Source: an uncultured Burkholderiaceae bacterium
Lineage (GTDB): Bacteria > Pseudomonadota > Gammaproteobacteria > Burkholderiales > Burkholderiaceae_C
Direction: 5' to 3'
Length of the DNA stretch: 12,880 bases
Assembly (NCBI GenBank): GCA_938022295.1
Contig: CALIDR010000160.1
Location: 1-12,880, forward strand
Shown: positions 12,476 through 12,880 of the stretch, piece after piece
Layout of the letters: each line of letters opens with the position of its first letter
How positions within the stretch are numbered: the first letter of the stretch is position 1
The notes under the pieces: generated by a model
Told to the model about the DNA's origin: nothing
Database searches by the model: none
Seen by the model: the letters and a program-made list of their open reading frames with translations, nothing else
Program-made: the position numbers and the translations under genes

Positions 12476-12880
12476 TCAGTAGAAGCGCGCCGGGCCGCCG
12501 AACTGGAACCAGTCGACGATGCAGAAGCCGTCGGACGACGAGCAGTTGCGCGTGTCGTACTCCTCGAGCGTGATGACGAGGCAGTAGTCGCCGCGCGGCG
12601 GCGTGCGGCCGGCCAGGGTCAGCGTGCCGAGGTCGGAGCGGAAGCCGTTGCGCAGCTGCGTGCTGCCGTCGCTGAAGCGAACCCGGTAGGTGGCCATCAC
12701 GTGGCCGTTGATCTGTCCGCCGCGGTAGTCCCCCGCCACCGCCCACAGCTGCACCTGCAGCGAGCCGGTCGTCGCCGCGGGACCGAACTGCGGGTTCGTG
12801 AAGTCGACGATGCCGGGCCGCAGCGTGATCTGCGCCGCGGTCGAGGCCGGGCCGCCCGCCGGCGCGACGTACGTCTCGCC
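12476..12880 (-). CDS. C-terminal end of a probably secreted protein with a beta-rich domain; 5' end outside the window
   Basis: The frame is open from the right edge to a TGA at 12476-12478, giving 134 residues with the start outside. It begins GETYVAPAGGPASTAAQ and continues with ITLRPGIVDFTNPQFG. It then has GSLQVQLWAVAGDYRGGQI, alternating strands with YRVRFSD and LGTLTLAGRTPPRGDY, and ends CIVDWFQFGGPARFY. The pattern 'L-W-A ... Y-x-G-G-x-I-x-G-x-x-x-A-x-Y ... P-P-x-G-x-Y ... L-x-E-Y ... V-D-W' is one I have seen in C-terminal or repeated modules of exported Burkholderiales proteins, often next to protease or lipase domains. I cannot name the domain. Three Cys residues near the end may form a disulfide. 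The catalytic or main part of the protein is not visible. It converges on the M48 gene, with 15 bases between the stops. Confidence 0.75.
   Translation of the reverse strand, partial: GETYVAPAGGPASTAAQITLRPGIVDFTNPQFGPAATTGSLQVQLWAVAGDYRGGQINGHVMATYRVRFSDGSTQLRNGFRSDLGTLTLAGRTPPRGDYCLVITLEEYDTRNCSSSDGFCIVDWFQFGGPARFY

Overview
The window is very GC-rich (roughly three quarters G+C by eye) and densely coded on both strands. The gene set points to a betaproteobacterium of the order Burkholderiales, probably near the Rubrivivax/Leptothrix/Ideonella group. It includes an apaG next to a Gcr-type membrane 'recombinase' and mltA, an AmpG permease, a LysR regulator and TAGAAT-like -10 boxes set almost against the ATG. 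This placement is inference from gene content and style, not from a marker gene.

Left part (1-4674, + strand): a three-gene cassette. It starts with the end of a protein that has a carboxypeptidase-regulatory-like beta domain and is cut by the window edge. The stop of that gene overlaps, as ATGA, the start of a 945-residue TPR-CHAT protein (caspase-like protease, His818/Cys858). After a 133-bp gap with two small hairpins comes a secreted subtilisin-family (S8) serine peptidase with an intact Asp/His/Ser triad and an unusual run of ten acidic residues. Together they look like a cytoplasmic sensor-protease paired with an exported protease. An ECF sigma factor may lie just outside the left edge, but this cannot be seen.

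Middle part (4675-9433, mostly - strand): mltA (lytic transglycosylase lipoprotein) faces the S8 gene. A 46-residue one-helix membrane protein is coded on the + strand over the 5' end of mltA, so one of the two starts needs checking. Further right are the membrane 'site-specific recombinase' (Gcr-like), apaG only 7 nt upstream of it (same operon), and a LysR-family regulator.

Right part (9434-12880): the LysR gene is divergent from a 62-residue protein of unknown function. The 125-bp gap between them has a good sigma70-type promoter and four TGCA sites. The small gene ends in a degenerate 14-bp tandem repeat that puts a stop in all three forward frames. Next comes an AmpG-type muropeptide permease whose -10 box sits inside a perfect 7-bp inverted repeat seven bases before the ATG, then an M48 zinc metallopeptidase with a Tat-like signal. 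The last gene, convergent and cut by the right edge, is the C-terminal end of a protein that looks secreted.

MltA, AmpG and the M48 protease all serve envelope or cell-wall turnover: MltA releases anhydro-muropeptides, AmpG imports them, and M48 proteases act in periplasmic quality control. No tRNA, rRNA, CRISPR array, insertion sequence or phage gene was seen, and no stretch over 300 bases lacks a gene.
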